DNA of 6,366 nt from Crocinitomicaceae bacterium (GCA_002727735.1 PBXW01000146.1:1-6366); one strand, 5' to 3'; shown: positions 1 to 6,221, counted from the first letter of the stretch. Translations and numbers: made by a program. The notes: generated by a model not told the origin, from the letters alone.

Positions 1-68
1 GCATTTTGAGCAAAAACAAAAGAAGTACTCGCAAGGATTAATATAATAATATGATATAATTTTTTCAT
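1..68 (-). CDS. Partial gene: signal peptide of an exported protein of unknown function
   Basis: Only the first 22 codons lie in the window; the gene continues beyond base 1. Reading leftward from an ATG at 66-68 gives a typical Sec signal peptide: a basic start (MKK), a hydrophobic core (roughly residues 7-19) and a signal peptidase I site V-F-A before Q21-N22. No lipobox cysteine is present, so the product is probably periplasmic, in the outer membrane or secreted rather than a lipoprotein. An -ala-Gln cleavage site is common in Bacteroidota exported proteins. It lies downstream of the HMG-CoA lyase gene on the same strand, but a candidate terminator and a separate -7 box fall in the 89-nt gap, so it is probably its own transcription unit. 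The mature protein cannot be identified. Confidence 0.7.
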   Translation of the reverse strand, partial: MKKLYHIIILILASTSFVFAQN

Positions 69-98
69 TATTTTTATTTAGATTAATTATTGATAAGA

Positions 99-106
99 CA
101 AATATA
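99..106 (-). promoter_or_regulatory. Candidate -7 box for the exported-protein gene
   Basis: On the minus strand these bases read TATATTTG, an exact match to the Bacteroidota -7 element TAnnTTTG. The box ends 30 nt before the ATG at 68, a normal leader length. No TTTG lies 17-23 nt upstream; the nearest is only 12 nt away. The call therefore rests on one box and its position, and in such AT-rich DNA some matches occur by chance. Confidence 0.4.
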
Positions 107-123
107 GATGCTAAATTCCAAAT

Positions 124-154
124 AAAAAAATTATTTAGAATAATTATAAATAAT
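124..154 (-). terminator. AT-only hairpin plus T tract after the HMG-CoA lyase gene
   Basis: On the minus strand an 8-bp perfect inverted repeat (arms 147-154 and 130-137, ATTATTTA with TAAATAAT) encloses a 9-nt loop and runs directly into seven T residues (130-124). It starts 3 nt after the lyase stop codon, where a Rho-independent terminator is expected. The stem has no G:C pair, so it would be weak, and such repeats arise easily in AT-rich sequence. Confidence 0.4.
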
Positions 155-157
155 AAA

Positions 158-1021
158 TTAGTGGTAATTTAAAAATATATCACTAGCATAGTTATAGGCA
201 GCTTCAAATTTCAAAGGATTAATACTAGTCTCTACTCCTTTCTCTTGACAATAAGAGAAAATTTTTTCTGTTGGCATATTTCCAATTAAATTGTCAGATG
301 CCATTGGACAACCACCAAAACCCTGAATAGCACCATCAATTCTATTACAACCTGAATCAAAAGATGCGTCAATTTTATCTCTCCAAGATTTTGGATGAGT
401 ATGTAAATGTAAGCCAAACTCAACATTTGAGTATTTATGAGAAAAATAACCGTATACCTTTTCTATTATAGAAGGAGTTGCTGATCCAATGGTATCACTC
501 AATGAAATCAGATTAAAACCATGATCTATAAGCTTAGAAATAGACTCATCGATTTTATGTAAATTCCAAACCTCACCATAAGGATTACCAAAGCACATTG
601 ATAAATAAACGACCAATTTTTTTTCACTTCTTGTCACTATTTTATTGATTTCAACTAGGTTTAAAAATGATTCATTAATGGTTTTATTTGTATTTCTCAT
701 TTGAAAGTTTTCAGAAATTGAAAAAGGAAAGCCTACATAAGAAATTTGATTGTACTTTGATGCAATTTCCGCCCCCTTAATATTTGCAACGATCACAAGC
801 AAATCAGTTTTATTATTAATTAAATCTATTGAGCTAATAACATCTGCTGTATCCGATAACTGAGGAATAACTTTTTTAGAAACAAAACTTCCAACATCAA
901 TAGTATCAAATCCAACATCTAATAAACTTTGAACATATTTGATTTTCTTATCTGTTGGTATAAATTCTTTAATACTTTGCATAGCATCTCGCGGACATTC
1001 TATGATCTTAAGTTTAGACAT
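158..1021 (-). CDS. mvaB: Hydroxymethylglutaryl-CoA lyase
   Basis: The 287-residue enzyme is expected to cleave 3-hydroxy-3-methylglutaryl-CoA to acetoacetate and acetyl-CoA in the cytoplasm, the last step of leucine degradation. It is a TIM-barrel lyase of the HMGL-like family, close to the usual length of about 300. Visible active-site elements are R11-D12 near the start, S173-L-S-D176-T-I-G (the catalytic Asp region), the metal-binding H205-L-H207, and the mobile cysteine loop G236-G-C238-P with G247-N248. By alignment from memory with the human enzyme these match R41/D42, D204, H233/H235, C266 and N275. The N-terminal motif reads E-C-P-R-D-A-M-Q instead of the textbook E-V-G-P-R-D-G-L-Q, a form I recall from other Flavobacteria. 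Start is ATG. The LysE exporter gene ends 8 nt upstream on the same strand, so the two are probably co-transcribed. Homocitrate and citramalate synthases share the fold, but the GGCP loop favours the lyase. Confidence 0.92.
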   Translation of the reverse strand: MSKLKIIECPRDAMQSIKEFIPTDKKIKYVQSLLDVGFDTIDVGSFVSKKVIPQLSDTADVISSIDLINNKTDLLVIVANIKGAEIASKYNQISYVGFPFSISENFQMRNTNKTINESFLNLVEINKIVTRSEKKLVVYLSMCFGNPYGEVWNLHKIDESISKLIDHGFNLISLSDTIGSATPSIIEKVYGYFSHKYSNVEFGLHLHTHPKSWRDKIDASFDSGCNRIDGAIQGFGGCPMASDNLIGNMPTEKIFSYCQEKGVETSINPLKFEAAYNYASDIFLNYH

Positions 1022-1029
1022 ATAACGGA

Positions 1030-1656
1030 TTAATAAGTTAAAGTTATATTATTTTCAGTAAACAGAATTAGCAGAGCAATCAATAACAGCACAAAAATAT
1101 TGAAATATTTAGCAAAAATTTTAAATCTATTATTTGAAGAAAATTTTTTGTAGATAAGATTAGAAAATAGGATAATCAATACGAATACAATAAATGTTAC
1201 AACAATAAAAATAATACCTAACGAAAAGATTTGAAGTTTAAACGAGTAAATTTCAGAATAAATAAAATTTGGAAAGAATAATGTAAAAAATAAAAATACT
1301 TTTGGGTTTAATAAATTCATTAACACCCCCCTTTTAAAGTAATTAGATACTTTATCGTTATTTTTTTCTGGGTGAAAATTTAAAATTTCCGATTTGTAGG
1401 TTTGATAAGAAAGATACAAAAGATAAAAAACACCTGAATATTTTATTATTTCAAAAAATAAATCATATTTAATTACAAATTCATTCAATCCAAAAGCAAG
1501 TAATGTTGTATGAACAATGCAGCCTGCAAGTAATCCTATTAAAAATGAAAATCCTGCAATTTTTCCTGATTTGGAAGTAATAGCAGTCAAATATAAATTA
1601 TCTGGACCAGGACTTAATGCTAAAAGAAAACAAGAAAAAATAAATGAAATTAACAT
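1030..1656 (-). CDS. LysE/RhtB-family amino-acid exporter
   Basis: A 208-residue integral membrane protein with about six hydrophobic segments (roughly residues 2-22, 36-57, 67-85, 112-132, 141-168 and 184-201), the usual size for the LysE superfamily. The hallmark S15-P-G-P-D-N20 sits in the first segment, and G110-V-L-M-N-L-L-N-P-K119 is the second conserved block. These proteins export amino acids or related metabolites across the inner membrane using the ion gradient; the substrate here cannot be read from sequence. I prefer the ATG at 1654-1656. A TTG three codons upstream (1663-1665) is also in frame, and a stop lies at 1672-1674, so no longer start is likely. The HMG-CoA lyase gene follows after 8 nt, suggesting a link to branched-chain amino acid metabolism (inference). 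The protease gene diverges upstream. Confidence 0.88.
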   Translation of the reverse strand: MLISFIFSCFLLALSPGPDNLYLTAITSKSGKIAGFSFLIGLLAGCIVHTTLLAFGLNEFVIKYDLFFEIIKYSGVFYLLYLSYQTYKSEILNFHPEKNNDKVSNYFKRGVLMNLLNPKVFLFFTLFFPNFIYSEIYSFKLQIFSLGIIFIVVTFIVFVLIILFSNLIYKKFSSNNRFKIFAKYFNIFVLLLIALLILFTENNITLTY

Positions 1657-1672
1657 CAGTGCCAATATAATT

Positions 1673-1703
1673 TATGAGGTCGTTATAAAATTAACTATTT
1701 TTG
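1673..1703 (+). promoter_or_regulatory. Candidate promoter of the M43 protease gene
   Basis: TATTTTTG at 1696-1703 matches the Bacteroidota -7 consensus TAnnTTTG exactly and ends 18 nt before the protease ATG. Nineteen nt upstream, at 1673-1676, lies TATG, a 3-of-4 match to the -33 element TTTG. Spacing and distance to the start are both right. The divergent exporter gene begins at 1656, so the two promoters share a 65-nt gap. For the exporter only poor -7 matches are visible (for example TATATTGG, minus strand, 1662-1669). Confidence 0.5.
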
Positions 1704-1721
1704 CTATAGAATATGTAGTTT

Positions 1722-3440
1722 ATGAGAATTTATAAAGTAATGGTTTTTGTTTTATTTTTCTTCAATACATTGGCTCAACAACCCAATGAAGAATGTATAA
1801 CGCAAGTTTCTGATAACATTCTTGAATTAGAATACGAAAATCAAGAATTATATAATTATTACATTGATGAATATTTTGAAAAACTTAATAACAAATCATC
1901 AACTGCAATCACACAAATCCCTGCAAAACTACATATTGTCACGGACGGTGGTGGTAATACTTCCGTTTCGATAGATGATATATTAAATGAACTAGATGAG
2001 GCAAACACACATTTAGCAGCATCTTTTTTAGAAATCTATATTTGTGATGAAATTAACTACATAGCTGATAGTAATCTGTACGAATTTGATTCAACAGACG
2101 ACCAAGGATTATTGTATTCTAATAATCAAAGTAATATTTTAAACTTATATTTTGTTGATGAAATTGCATTTGGAGATGGATATGCATGTGGTTATACATA
2201 TTTTGGTGGCAGCACAAATCAGTATTATGATGTAATCGTAATGGATAATCAATGTATAGGAGCAGAATATAACACACTTGTCCACGAGTTTGGACACCAC
2301 TTTAACTTATACCACACTCACGGTGATGGAACTCCTCACGAATACGTAAATGGTACAAACTGTAATGTTGCTGGAGATTTTTTGTGTGATACACCTGCTG
2401 ATCCTCAACTTAGCTCATCAACAGTGAGTAATGTTAATTGTCTATATTCTGGAAATGAGGTTGATGAGTTAGGATTTCCCTATGAGCCAGACCCAACTAA
2501 CTTTATGACATATGCTCCACAAGTATGTCGAGACAACTTTAGCCCTATGGGTAATGCAAGAATGTATGCTGCATTCCACATATATAGAAATTATTATGAA
2601 TGCCCCTCATTCAATGTTGGAATATTATCGGAAGTTTCACCACCAGATTGTGATGATAATTTAGTTGTTAACTTTTATGACAATAGTGTAGCAGCAGAAT
2701 CTTGGCAATGGGATGTTGATGGGGACGATATAATCGATTATACAGATCAAAATCCAACACATAATTACGCTCCTGGAGTTTATGATGTTGCATTAACTAT
2801 ATCTAACGGATCAGAAACACTAACAAAAGTATTTCCACAGTACATTAATTTTACTTCAAATATATATGAAACATCAAAGGTAAACCTTAAGGTATTTATA
2901 ATTGACCTAAATGAAAACACCTGGGAATTAACAGATGATAACGGAACAGTGTTATATGAAGGAGGACCCTATGATCAAACAGGTGAACATAATCATGAAT
3001 TTGATATATCTCAGTCTGAATGCTACACATTTACAATTTATGATAGCGCAGGTAACGGATTAGATAATTATTTTTGGACTATTGGTAGTGAATTTTATGA
3101 ATTAACAACTGAAGAGGGAGTTCTCATACATACAAATACCGATTTTGGATATGAGGAAAGCACCATGATAAGCACCCAATACCTTAGTTTAAATAATAAT
3201 TTGAACAACTCTTTAACTCTTTTTCCAAATCCTGCTGACAATTTTATTAAGATTAAATATGACTATTTAATTCCTGATAACTACTCAATTTTCGATATTA
3301 ATGGAAGATTAATTGAGTCTAGAATTATTGTTAATGAAAATGATTTGTTAATTGACGTTAGAGATTTCAAAAAAGGTTTATACTTTATAAAACTAGTATC
3401 AAATGAGGCAAGTAACACCTTAAAATTTGTGATTCAGTAA
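1722..3440 (+). CDS. Secreted M43-family zinc metalloprotease with PKD and type IX sorting domains
   Basis: The 572-residue protein has an N-terminal signal peptide (hydrophobic residues 6-17, likely cleavage after A18, before QQ). The catalytic domain spans roughly 60-295: the zinc motif H188-E-F-G-H192-x5-H198 with E189 as general base, C222-D-T-P-A-D (typical of pappalysin-like M43 enzymes) and a Met-turn N260-F-M262-T-Y. Several cysteines (C156, C178, C214, C222, C240, C269) could form disulfides. A PKD-like domain follows (about 300-377, with W328-Q-W-D and N344-P-T-H-N-Y). Next is a beta-rich accessory domain (about 386-477, containing W401-E-L and C434-Y-T-F-T-I-Y-D). A type A type IX sorting domain ends the protein (about 497-572, starting L500-F-P-N-P and ending in G552-L-Y-F-I-K-L). 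The protein should be exported by Sec, then pass the outer membrane through the Por system with removal of the tail. Substrate is unknown; a nutritional protease is the simplest guess. Residue 195, usually Gly in the metzincin motif, is Asn. The gene stands alone between divergent and convergent neighbours. Confidence 0.9.
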   Translation: MRIYKVMVFVLFFFNTLAQQPNEECITQVSDNILELEYENQELYNYYIDEYFEKLNNKSSTAITQIPAKLHIVTDGGGNTSVSIDDILNELDEANTHLAASFLEIYICDEINYIADSNLYEFDSTDDQGLLYSNNQSNILNLYFVDEIAFGDGYACGYTYFGGSTNQYYDVIVMDNQCIGAEYNTLVHEFGHHFNLYHTHGDGTPHEYVNGTNCNVAGDFLCDTPADPQLSSSTVSNVNCLYSGNEVDELGFPYEPDPTNFMTYAPQVCRDNFSPMGNARMYAAFHIYRNYYECPSFNVGILSEVSPPDCDDNLVVNFYDNSVAAESWQWDVDGDDIIDYTDQNPTHNYAPGVYDVALTISNGSETLTKVFPQYINFTSNIYETSKVNLKVFIIDLNENTWELTDDNGTVLYEGGPYDQTGEHNHEFDISQSECYTFTIYDSAGNGLDNYFWTIGSEFYELTTEEGVLIHTNTDFGYEESTMISTQYLSLNNNLNNSLTLFPNPADNFIKIKYDYLIPDNYSIFDINGRLIESRIIVNENDLLIDVRDFKKGLYFIKLVSNEASNTLKFVIQ

Positions 3441-4442
3441 GCTTTTATTTATTTTTTTTGCTATTCCTGGCCCCTCATAGATAATTCCAGTGTATAACTG
3501 TACCAGATGAGCTCCCGCTCTAAGTTTATTTATAGCTTGTTCTGGAGTTGAAATACCTCCAACTCCAATTATTGGAAGTTTTCCTTTTGTTGTTTTTGAA
3601 ATAAAAGAAATTACATCATTACTTTTATCATATAATGGCTCTCCGCTTAGACCTCCTTTTTCATTTTTATTTTGAGATTTAAGCTCAGGAAAATCTACAG
3701 TTGTATTGGTTGCAATTATACCATCAATTTTATTTTCATCTATAACTTTAAGGATTTCTAATATTTTACCTTCATTTAAATCAGGTGATATTTTAAGTAA
3801 AATCGGTTTTCTTATTTTCTTGTTTAATCTAAACTTATTTAAATCATTGAAAAGATCATTTAAAAAATCTTTTGACTGTAACTCTCTCAATCCAGGTGTG
3901 TTTGGTGAGCTTACATTAACAACAAAATAGTCAACGCAATCATAAAGTTCTTTAAAACATATTAAATAATCATCTTTAGCATCAGAATTTGGGGTGGTTT
4001 TATTTTTTCCAATATTTCCACCAATGATAACTTTATATTTCCTTTTTAATCTGTTTTTAATCTTTGTTACTCCATCATTATTAAAACCCATTCGATTAAT
4101 TATAGCAATATCTTCTTTTAATCTAAATAGTCTCTTTTTGATGTTTCCTTTCTGCGGTTTAGGGGTAACTGTACCTATTTCAATAAAACCAAATCCAAAT
4201 TTTTCAAATTCAGAAATATGGGTAGCATTCTTATCAAACCCTGCGGCTATACCAACAGGATTTTCAAAGGTTAAACCAAAAATATTTCTCTGTAGCTTAT
4301 TATTTTGAACTCTAAAATAAGATTGAATAAAAAAACCAAGTAAAGGTATCTTGAAAACAATTTTTATGAGGATGAACGTAAACGAATGAATTTTTTCAGG
4401 ATCAAATAAGAATAAAATTGGAGATATAATTTTCTTATACAT
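3420..4442 (-). CDS. pyrD: Dihydroorotate dehydrogenase (quinone), class 2
   Basis: The 340-residue flavoprotein oxidises dihydroorotate to orotate in de novo pyrimidine synthesis and passes electrons to the membrane quinone pool. The first ~45 residues form the hydrophobic, amphipathic N-terminal extension that marks class 2 enzymes and docks them on the inner membrane (F21-T-F-I-L-I-K and neighbours). The FMN-barrel motifs follow in order: A67-G-F-D-K-N72, I89-G-T-V-T-P-K-P-Q, R117-M-G-F-N-N, G142-N-I-G-K-N, N176-V-S-S-P-N-T-P-G-L-R (S179 is the catalytic base in class 2; class 1 has Cys), K217, T245-N-T-T, G264-L-S-G, G293-V-G-G-I and Q315-L-Y-T-G. Length is normal. It starts with ATG 15 nt after yajC and probably ends that operon. 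Its last six codons and stop lie on the strand opposite the end of the protease gene, overlapping by 21 nt. Confidence 0.96.
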   Translation of the reverse strand: MYKKIISPILFLFDPEKIHSFTFILIKIVFKIPLLGFFIQSYFRVQNNKLQRNIFGLTFENPVGIAAGFDKNATHISEFEKFGFGFIEIGTVTPKPQKGNIKKRLFRLKEDIAIINRMGFNNDGVTKIKNRLKRKYKVIIGGNIGKNKTTPNSDAKDDYLICFKELYDCVDYFVVNVSSPNTPGLRELQSKDFLNDLFNDLNKFRLNKKIRKPILLKISPDLNEGKILEILKVIDENKIDGIIATNTTVDFPELKSQNKNEKGGLSGEPLYDKSNDVISFISKTTKGKLPIIGVGGISTPEQAINKLRAGAHLVQLYTGIIYEGPGIAKKINKSLLNHKF

Positions 4443-4457
4443 TTTAATAAACTAAAA

Positions 4458-4733
4458 CTACTTGTTTAATTCATTTGACGCATCCATTGAAATCATTGAC
4501 TTATTAAATTTTAGTTTTCCAGCTGTTGTTTCTATAATACAAGTACCCTCTTTTTGATTTATATGGTTTACTCTTCCATGCATACCGCTTTTCATTACAA
4601 CCCTATCACCTGTTTTTAAGTCTGTTAAAAACTTTCTCTCCTTTTTAGCTTTTCTCATTTGCGGTGCAATCATAAAAAAGTATATGACTGCAAACATTAG
4701 CAGAAATGGTGTAAACTGCGAAAAATTTTCCAT
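4458..4733 (-). CDS. yajC: Sec translocon accessory protein YajC
   Basis: This 91-residue protein has one transmembrane helix near the N-terminus (about residues 7-23, F-T-P-F-L-L-M-F...), then the family block I22-A-P-Q-M-R-K-A-K-K-E-R-K-F and a small beta domain with L39-K-T-G-D-R-V-V and S49-G-M-H-G-R-V. YajC associates with SecDF and SecYEG in the inner membrane and is not essential in studied bacteria. Size and architecture are normal. It begins 2 nt after the DUF1573 lipoprotein stop codon, so the two are tightly coupled, and pyrD follows after 15 nt. In many Flavobacteria, as I recall, yajC follows nusB and a DUF1573 gene just as here. Confidence 0.95.
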   Translation of the reverse strand: MENFSQFTPFLLMFAVIYFFMIAPQMRKAKKERKFLTDLKTGDRVVMKSGMHGRVNHINQKEGTCIIETTAGKLKFNKSMISMDASNELNK

Positions 4734-4735
4734 AT

Positions 4736-5209
4736 TTATTGGATAATGGGGCCAGCAGGGGTAGAACCTCCGGGTTTATTAATAAAAGCCGATATTCTTA
4801 CTGATTCAGTTCCTCTTTGTGTGTTGGCCTTAATTGTAACGGTTTTAGAAGTTTTATTCATCCCTTTTCCGTTAAATTTAACTGTAAATTGAGAAGATTC
4901 GCCAGGAAGTAAAGGTGCTCTACTCCAATCTTGAGGAACTGTACATCCACAAGTTGACTTTATTTCAGTAATAACTAAAGGAGCTTCACCAGTATTGGTG
5001 TAAGAAAAAACTGTTTCCTGAGCTTCGCCATCCATAATAGTTCCGAAATCATGAACCTTTTTATCAAAAGTCATGACAGGAAATTTAGAAGGAGTATTAT
5101 CTCTTATAGCTGCTTGCTCAACATTTTCGGTTTTCACTTTACTAAATGGATCATCTCCACAAGAAGTGAAAACTAATGTAAATACGAATAAATATATAAT
5201 CTTTTTCAT
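4736..5209 (-). CDS. DUF1573-domain lipoprotein
   Basis: With the ATG at 5207-5209 the protein has 157 residues and starts MKK. A TTG one codon upstream is also in frame but is less likely, because the ATG gives a classic lipoprotein signal. The signal ends in a lipobox-like F14-T-S-C17, so C17 should be lipidated. The residues after it (G18-D-D20) are acidic, resembling the lipoprotein export signal that sends Bacteroidota lipoproteins to the cell surface; surface exposure is an inference. Residues about 45-143 form one DUF1573 immunoglobulin-like domain with F48-D...H53-D-F-G-T-I, F68-S-Y-T-N-T-G and the conserved C87-G-C89 pair. The domain resembles ASPM/SPD-2/Hydin-type beta sandwiches; its biochemical role is not established. 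The tail (144-157) is rich in Gly and Pro. The gene has its own strong candidate promoter and is followed 2 nt later by yajC. Confidence 0.9.
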   Translation of the reverse strand: MKKIIYLFVFTLVFTSCGDDPFSKVKTENVEQAAIRDNTPSKFPVMTFDKKVHDFGTIMDGEAQETVFSYTNTGEAPLVITEIKSTCGCTVPQDWSRAPLLPGESSQFTVKFNGKGMNKTSKTVTIKANTQRGTESVRISAFINKPGGSTPAGPIIQ

Positions 5210-5228
5210 CAATGAATTATTAATTATT

Positions 5229-5259
5229 CAAAAGTAAAAAAAAATGTTATTCTCTCAAA
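5229..5259 (-). promoter_or_regulatory. Full-consensus Bacteroidota promoter before the DUF1573 gene
   Basis: On the minus strand TTTG (5256-5259) is followed by exactly 19 nt and then TACTTTTG (5229-5236), matching both boxes of the Bacteroidota promoter TTTG-N19-TAnnTTTG. The -7 box ends 19 nt before the ATG at 5209, giving a predicted leader of about 12-15 nt. The -33 box lies inside the last codons of nusB (the Gly-Leu codons before Arg-Glu-stop). It should drive DUF1573, yajC and pyrD independently of nusB. Confidence 0.65.
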
Positions 5260-6194
5260 CCTCTACCCTCTTTAATTAAAGAATTATTTTTGAGTAAATC
5301 TTTTACAACTTTATCAAGAATTCCGTTAATAAAGAAACTACTTTTTTCAGTTGAGTAATCTTTTGAAATTTCAATGTATTCATTCAAGGTGACCTTTACA
5401 GGAATATCACTAAACTCTTTCAGTTCTGAAATAGCCAAATTTATAATTACTAAATCAACTTTTGCTAATCGCTCAATATCCCAATTTGCTGCATATTTAT
5501 TTATCAATTCGTTATTGGGCTCAAAATTTAGTAAAGAATGATTGGCTAAATCATCAGCATATTTTTCATCTGATTTATTTGAAAATAAACTGAAGTGAAA
5601 TGTTTTTTCATAATTATCTCTTGTTGAATTTTTCAAATACTTTAGTAACAATGTGTTAGCTAATGGGAAATCATCTATCCAATAAATATTTTTCTCCTCA
5701 ATTAAAGTTTGAAATTTTTCATCAGTTACAATTAGATTTTTAAAAACATCGTAAACAAACTTAACGTCTTCTTTAAAAGAATTTATTTTACTTTCCATGT
5801 ATGAATCATATATTTCACTGTTGATTATCTTATCATAAAAAATATTTACATATTTGTAATCAATCTCCCAATCAACAAAATCATTAGAATTTAATAATTC
5901 AACTATTTTTAAGTTAGATGCGATATCGTTTAAAAATATATTTTCAGAAAACTTTTTGTTAGAATACCTATTATTAGTATTTCCTGTGAAACTCTGCTGT
6001 GAAATATTATACTTATCCCTAGCCTTTTTTAAAATTTCAATCAAGAATGAAATTTGTAAGAGGTATAAATAATGTATAGAATGAATACTGTTCTTAAGAT
6101 TTTTATTATGTTCTTTTGTATCTTCGAAATCAGATATTTCGGCAGCATATAAATATTGCATTATTTTAAGCCTGATATGTCTTCGATTTAACAT
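5247..6194 (-). CDS. nusB: Transcription antitermination factor NusB, long Bacteroidota form
   Basis: The 315-residue protein is more than twice the usual ~140 residues. It starts with the basic NusB first-helix motif M1-L-N-R-R-H-I-R-L-K-I-M-Q-Y-L-Y-A, which in the family helps bind boxA RNA with NusE (ribosomal protein S10). The conserved C-terminal NusB part runs from about 230 to 302: W238-D-I-E-R-L-A-K-V-D-L, A254-I-S-E-L, P265-V-K-V-T-L-N-E-Y-I-E-I and F288-I-N-G-I-L-D-K-V. Between these lie about 200 residues of mostly charged and aromatic helical sequence, including W174-type D-D-F-P-L-A-N blocks. I recall the same layout in other Flavobacteria. The family acts in the antitermination complex on rRNA operons. 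Start is ATG; a 61-nt gap separates it from the divergent ABC exporter gene. It heads the nusB, DUF1573, yajC, pyrD run. Confidence 0.93.
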   Translation of the reverse strand: MLNRRHIRLKIMQYLYAAEISDFEDTKEHNKNLKNSIHSIHYLYLLQISFLIEILKKARDKYNISQQSFTGNTNNRYSNKKFSENIFLNDIASNLKIVELLNSNDFVDWEIDYKYVNIFYDKIINSEIYDSYMESKINSFKEDVKFVYDVFKNLIVTDEKFQTLIEEKNIYWIDDFPLANTLLLKYLKNSTRDNYEKTFHFSLFSNKSDEKYADDLANHSLLNFEPNNELINKYAANWDIERLAKVDLVIINLAISELKEFSDIPVKVTLNEYIEISKDYSTEKSSFFINGILDKVVKDLLKNNSLIKEGRGLRE

Positions 6195-6221
6195 TTAAAA
6201 GAACAATTTAAAATTACCGCA

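Noticed and set aside
1662..1669. Minus-strand TATATTGG as an exporter promoter
   Set aside because: It mismatches the consensus, has no -33 box, and would give an almost leaderless mRNA, so the evidence is too weak for a feature.
1517..1735. Plus-strand open frame of 72 codons across the exporter start
   Set aside because: It lies antisense to the LysE-family gene and runs into the protease start in another frame. Its translation shows no domain or signal, whereas the opposite strand encodes a clear family member.
3436..3464. T-rich stretch after the protease stop as a terminator
   Set aside because: Only a 3-bp AGC/GCT match flanks the T tract, no real stem forms, and the stretch is the coding end of pyrD.
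3706..3930. Plus-strand open frame of 74 codons inside pyrD
   Set aside because: It is antisense to conserved pyrD motifs, including the catalytic SSPNTPG block, and has no promoter or recognisable product.
3994..4308. Plus-strand open frame of 104 codons inside pyrD
   Set aside because: The hydrophobic translation comes from the AT-rich complement of pyrD. It has no homology I recognise and lies wholly within the conserved gene.
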